This document shows, piece by piece, positions 59,901 through 64,000 of a DNA stretch of 64,000 nt. Position 1 is the first letter of the stretch. Every line of letters begins with the position of its first letter. Source of the stretch: Megalopta genalis (Eukaryota; Arthropoda; Insecta; Hymenoptera; Halictidae); contig NC_135017.1 in the NCBI RefSeq assembly GCF_051020955.1, positions 27,002,689-27,066,688 on the forward strand. Direction: 5' to 3'. The notes below the pieces were generated by a model. That model saw only the letters and a list, made by a program, of their open reading frames with translations. It did no database searches and was not told the DNA's origin. Made by a program: the position numbers and the translations under genes.

Positions 59901-59939
59901 AGCTGCTTTTTGGAAGCGGCCTGGAGATCCCGCGCGGAT

Positions 59940-60610
59940 TTTCTCGTATTTTATCGTTTATAGCAGCGTGGGACTTTCGGACATTTGTTACTGGAATTTT
60001 GTAGCTTTCGATATTGCCGGATACATCCTTTATTAGCAGTGGCTGGGTCTATTTTACATCAGCTGGTCGAGAAATTCGTGTTACTTTTCAGGATTTTCTG
60101 GCGATTTATATATACTTTTTAACTCTGTGAAAGTTCGACGCGTTTGTTACTTGCTTCTTGCGGCTTTCGATGTTGCATTGGATCACTTAAATCCTTTATT
60201 AGCAGCGGCTGAGTCTATCTTCGATCAGCTGTTCGAGAAATTCGTGTTACTCTTCGAGGATTTTCTGGCACTTTTTACTTTTTAACGTTGTGAAAGTTTG
60301 ACACAATTGTTACTGGCTTCTTGCGGCTTTCGATGTTGCTTCGGATCTCTTTAGATCCTTTATTAACAGTGACTGGGTCTGTCTTAGATCAGATCTTCGA
60401 GAAATTCGTGTTATTCTTCGAGGTTTTTCTGGCACCTTTTGCTTTTCAATACTGTGGAAGTTTGACACATTTGTCACTTGCCTTCTGATATCGCTTTTGG
60501 ATCTCCTGTATCCTTTGTCAGCGGTGGTTACATCTGTTTCATGTAACTCGTGCGAATTTTTGGAACCTCGATTCTCCGGAACATCGTGTACCTTTGAAAT
60601 TGTGTACTTA
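59940..60610 (+). repeat. Degenerate tandem array, period 155-166 bp, four units
   Basis: ATCCTTTATTAGCAGYGGCT recurs at 60026, 60192, 60356 and (degenerate) 60511. Between are TCGAGAAATTCGTGTTACT, GGATTTTCTGGCACTTTT and CTTCTTGCGGCTTTCGATG. Units are quite diverged, especially the last. Confidence 0.9.
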
Positions 60611-60889
60611 TTTTTCACAGTTTTTTGAAGAGTTCCTTTGTGTCGTTACATTGTGGCTTTGCCAACTGTAATCATTTTATTTCCTTCGAGCTCGAATAAA
60701 ATTTAGTTATAGAGGCCGCGAGAACGTTACTCAAATAGCTCTTTCCCAATTTCGGAACAAAGGGAAGTCATCTATTGATTCTTCGCGTAAAAGAAGGACA
60801 TTCTGTATCGATGAAATTGTTTGCTTTTGAACTCTTTGCTTCTTCTACTGACAGCATCTATTCAGCTTTCCGAAAGCTTCGTGTAGTTC

Positions 60890-60970
60890 GGAAGCTCTTA
60901 GGACCTTAGACCTCTCAGGATCTTAGACTTCTCGGGATCTTAGGCTGCTCTGGACATTAGGCTCCGAAGG
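60890..60970 (+). repeat. Short tandem repeat AGGATCTTAGACTTCTC
   Basis: About four imperfect units of 17-18 bp. Confidence 0.8.
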
Positions 60971-61711
60971 ACTAATTCACTTTGCTACTTCTCCAGAAAA
61001 CTGACGAAGGTTGTTTCTCCATGTATCAAAGTTCTGTCCTAGTGTTCTGTAATAGACACTGTATGGTGCCTTTTTTATGTAACGAAATGTTAAAATATTC
61101 TTCTATTCGCAGAAATTACTGTTGGGCCACACGGTTCTTTTATTGACAAGGTCACGAAACAAAAGCTGTTCAAAATTTACTGGGCTCCCGCCTTAGTCAG
61201 TTTCCAGGAGAACTATTTTTCTTTGCACTTGTCGTTGCAAGCTGCCACGTTTTCAGCTTGAAACTTGATGAAACTGGAGGAACATCTAAGTGAAAAATGC
61301 AGTGTTATTAATTCTTCTTTGATGATACCTTTAGTACATTCCGTTTTACATAGTGTCGTACCATAGGGTGGAGATAGCCATTAACGTTGATACTACGTAC
61401 AACGTACTAATTAATTTCTTCGTGGAATCTTATGTTTACAATTTCTCTTGATAGTTCCGTAACCTTTTCTTCTGTGGGGACTATTTTCGCAATCTTGACT
61501 CAAATGACAGCCATTAATTTCATAATATTGTCGATACTTGAGAGAAAGGCTGACTGTACAAATTTTGTTTTGTATATAAAAATATTTTGAGGTACTTCGA
61601 ATTATTTCCAAGAATGTCTTTCGCCCAGAAATTTTCAGCATCAAATTAAATTTTCAGTTTACTAATACCGTTGGCATAAAATCTATATTTATTTTCAAAT
61701 AAAATATTATA
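60971..61711. other. AT-rich stretch, nothing recognised
   Basis: The 77-codon minus frame at 61411-61644 shows no motif. Confidence 0.4.
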
Positions 61712-61978
61712 TGAGCCATTGAATGCAGAAGTGGTGTAAGTAAAAGAAGTTGATTTGTGGTTAATAAAGAATTAATTGAAAATTCTGCAAAATGCACTAA
61801 CGTTAAAAATTGTCACAATTCTTTTATATAAACCACTTTCGAGCTTCAACTTGAAGATCAACAGACCAAATATATTTGATCAACAAGATCAAATATAATA
61901 TTAAATTAATGTTTATGAGATTTCGTAATATTAAACCAACCGAGCACAAGATTGACCACTTTTCATTTAAACGGCTCA
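61712..61978 (+). mobile_element. MITE, TGAGCCG family, strongly diverged copy
   Basis: TGAGCCATTGAATGCAGAAG, then TGGTGTAAGT, at left and CCACTTTTCATTTAAACGGC, then TCA, at right match the family ends. Size (267 bp) and TAT flanks agree. Confidence 0.7.
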
Positions 61979-62014
61979 TATATTTGTTTCTTCATTCGAC
62001 TATCGGACAAACTA

Positions 62015-62130
62015 ATGCATGCAAAAGTTGCTATTTGACAATAAATAAAATCGTTTCGTTTCGAAGTTCCTATTGGACAGTAACTAAAATCATTTCGTTT
62101 CAAAGTTCCTACTTGACAGTAACAAAAATT
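62015..62130 (+). repeat. 45-bp tandem repeat, about 2.5 units
   Basis: AGTAACTAAAATCATTTCGT, then TTCRAAGTTCCTAYTTGAC, repeats with few changes. It sets the repetitive codons in the 132-codon frame 61876-62274, which is therefore not taken as a gene. Confidence 0.85.
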
Positions 62131-63300
62131 TCTGCGATAAATCGAACTATATCCTCGCATTCACGTTGCAATAATCTCGCGAAAAGGTTCACCGTGCTAT
62201 TTTACGTTATGCTCGACAAGAGACGCGACGATACACTCGAAATCATAAATCTTTACTTTTGGAATTCGAGGTGAGGAGGTTCTTGCGCCGTATCGAAATA
62301 TGTATGTATGTACTCGCAGGAATTCCGGGTTATAGTACCTACACACACCATCCTCGAGGTATCGAACTTCCTTCACAAACGTTCGACAAAGCCCCGCTCG
62401 TATCGCTCGTAAGTTTTCGAGCGGTATCGATACCAGGAATGTGTAACTTCGAAATATAAGTCGATAGCTTCGATCGCCGTAAAACCGAGCAGAAGTTTCG
62501 CCGAATGACAAACGAAAATCCACATTCCATCGTTCTAGGACGTGGAATTTATCTCATTCTCCTCCGTGCAGCTTTCGAATCACGTGTGCCACTCTGAACA
62601 TGAAGCTAATCCTTCGCGAACGAGGATTTTTCAAAGTACTAAGAAGATATTCCCCGAAAAACTAGTCGTTAAAACTTTCATAATTGGACAAATGAAGAAT
62701 ATATTCTGATTTTACGTGCATAACTGAATTAATGTGTTCGCAATTTCTGGAATAAGAAATATATTTCTGAACTTTGTGGACATTTATTCGCAAATTGTTA
62801 AAATTAAATAGGAAATCTCTATAGCATAAATCGTTGATCTAGTATTTAATACAATATTGCACATTGTCATAGGATTATTCTAATAGTATATGAAATGCAG
62901 TGTAATATCAGTTATTAGATTACTGCATTATTATGTTGGTATTAACATGTAATTTTATGTAATATGAAATTATTAGATTAATAGTGCATCTATTAAATAA
63001 ATTGTGGTACAATGTTCTTACTTATTTATTTTTTTGTTTAAACGAAACTGAATACAAAATTATTGCACTCGAGTGAACCGTCTATATTTACGTGAAATGA
63101 AAATTTTCTGAACAATTACAAGAAACAGAGACCGAAATTGATTTTGAGAAAAATCGGGAATGGTGCAAGTTTTCCTCTGTCATAAATACATTACATAGAA
63201 CAGTGAAGCCATGGAACCAACAGATTTACATACTTCTGGACGAATGATCTCCCTTAACGAACGTTCACAAGTGAAAATAATTTGGATACAGTGTTCTGAC
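62131..63300. other. Stretch with nothing recognised
   Basis: 62150-62640 is CpG-richer with overlapping short frames on both strands. The rest is AT-rich. Confidence 0.4.
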
Positions 63301-63522
63301 TTAACCCTTTGCACTCGAATGGCGACTCTAGGGTGCCATTTTTAAAATTATTACCTAATTTCTGAAAAGAATTATTACATTGTTAACATTTATATCTAAT
63401 AAATTATTCAAATGTAAATGAATGTGTGTGCAAATAAAGTTAATATCATATGTATAAAATGAAAATAATCGTAGAAAATGTAAATGCTATTGTAGGTTAG
63501 AGAAAATGTCTTGATTAATGAC
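63301..63522 (+). mobile_element. TTAA-MITE, CCCTTTGCACTCG family, truncated copy
   Basis: TTAACCCTTTGCACTCGAAT, then GGCGACTCTAGGGTGCCA, is a clear left end. The interior degenerates, and the next copy begins at 63523 without a clear right end. Confidence 0.75.
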
Positions 63523-63766
63523 TTAAACCTTTGGACTCGAGTAACGTCTCCAAGGCGAGATTAAAAATTGTTACACCACATTTCAAGATAACGTCAACAT
63601 TATCTTCGCTTATATTCAAAAAGGTATTTAAAGTGAAACCGTAGCATGAGTCACAAAATTCAGTGTCATACGTATAGAATGCACCAGGTTATGTAAAATG
63701 GAAATGCTATGAGTCAGAAAAACTATTTTGGATTTCGAGCTAAACTATTCGACTGCAAAGTGTTAA
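63523..63766 (+). mobile_element. TTAA-MITE, CCCTTTGCACTCG family, copy adjoining the previous one
   Basis: TTAAACCTTTGGACTCGAGT at left and TCGACTGCAAAGTGTTAA at right, within TTAA. The interior ACTATTTTGGATTTCGAGCT matches the right half of the copy at 48017. Confidence 0.85.
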
Positions 63767-64000
63767 GATACAGCGCACACAAATTATGCATCGTGCGAAA
63801 GTGCAAGCGCATCCGGCAGAGCATTCGAACAGCATGAAATCAAACATCGAAATAAGCCAGAAAATCTTCTTCCACTTCGAAGAGTACCGAATCGACAAAT
63901 GCCCATATAAAACGTAAACAAACGTTCTCATTAATCAAAACGTGTCCTCGGGGTCCTAGAACGTTTCGCAAACAGCATTATTGTCCAAGTAGATGCATTA

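Noticed and set aside
61876..62274. 132-codon plus-strand frame
   Set aside because: Its centre is a 45-bp tandem repeat (a multiple of three, which keeps the frame open), and its 5' part overlaps a MITE.

Overview
The window looks like nuclear DNA of an insect, most likely a hymenopteran such as a bee. It is AT-rich with abrupt CpG-rich islands, has spliceosomal introns, and carries CAG/CAA glutamine tracts, a mariner remnant, TTAA-flanked piggyBac-type elements and many microsatellites. No operons, bacterial genes, tRNA genes, rRNA genes or CRISPR arrays were recognised. The species cannot be named from what is visible.

The only convincing protein-coding content is part of one large gene on the + strand. 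It has three internal exons near 3747-3997, 6140-7885 and 8983-10246. The 7885/8983 junction agrees in phase, and the last exon ends at a textbook GTGAGT donor. The product is a long, largely disordered Ser/Gln/Pro-rich protein with two polyglutamine tracts, proline motifs and one compact Cys/Trp island. No start codon, stop codon or catalytic domain is visible, so both ends of the gene lie outside the window. I do not recognise the family with confidence.

The remaining 53.7 kb (10247-64000) is best read as one giant intron, or intron followed by intergenic DNA. I found no exon in it that I would defend. A CpG-rich block at 57.7-59.9 kb with a GTGAGT donor at 58420 is a candidate alternative first exon.

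The non-coding DNA is dense with repeats. (i) Several TTAA-bounded MITE families occur, one with ends very like canonical piggyBac and inserted inside another. (ii) Small inverted-repeat elements include the TGAGCCG, TAGACTGCGG, GTGGCGTAAGTCAC and TTCTCCCTAATT families. (iii) A mariner copy lacks its 5' half. (iv) A dispersed ATTCGAAT-rich repeat recurs. (v) Tandem arrays have periods of about 20, 32, 37, 45, 69, 72, 160, 200, 207, 240, 277, 500 and 698 bp. (vi) Long hairpins are present, above all an imperfect inverted repeat with arms of about 410 bp at 42255-43304, and shorter near-perfect hairpins at 45899-46112 and 3026-3152.

The most interesting unexplained features are the long hairpin (a possible hpRNA/endo-siRNA source or a foldback element), the nested piggyBac-type insertion, the A-B-A-B-A array at 19.5-21.1 kb, and the uncertain (possibly GC-AG) splice at the first exon.
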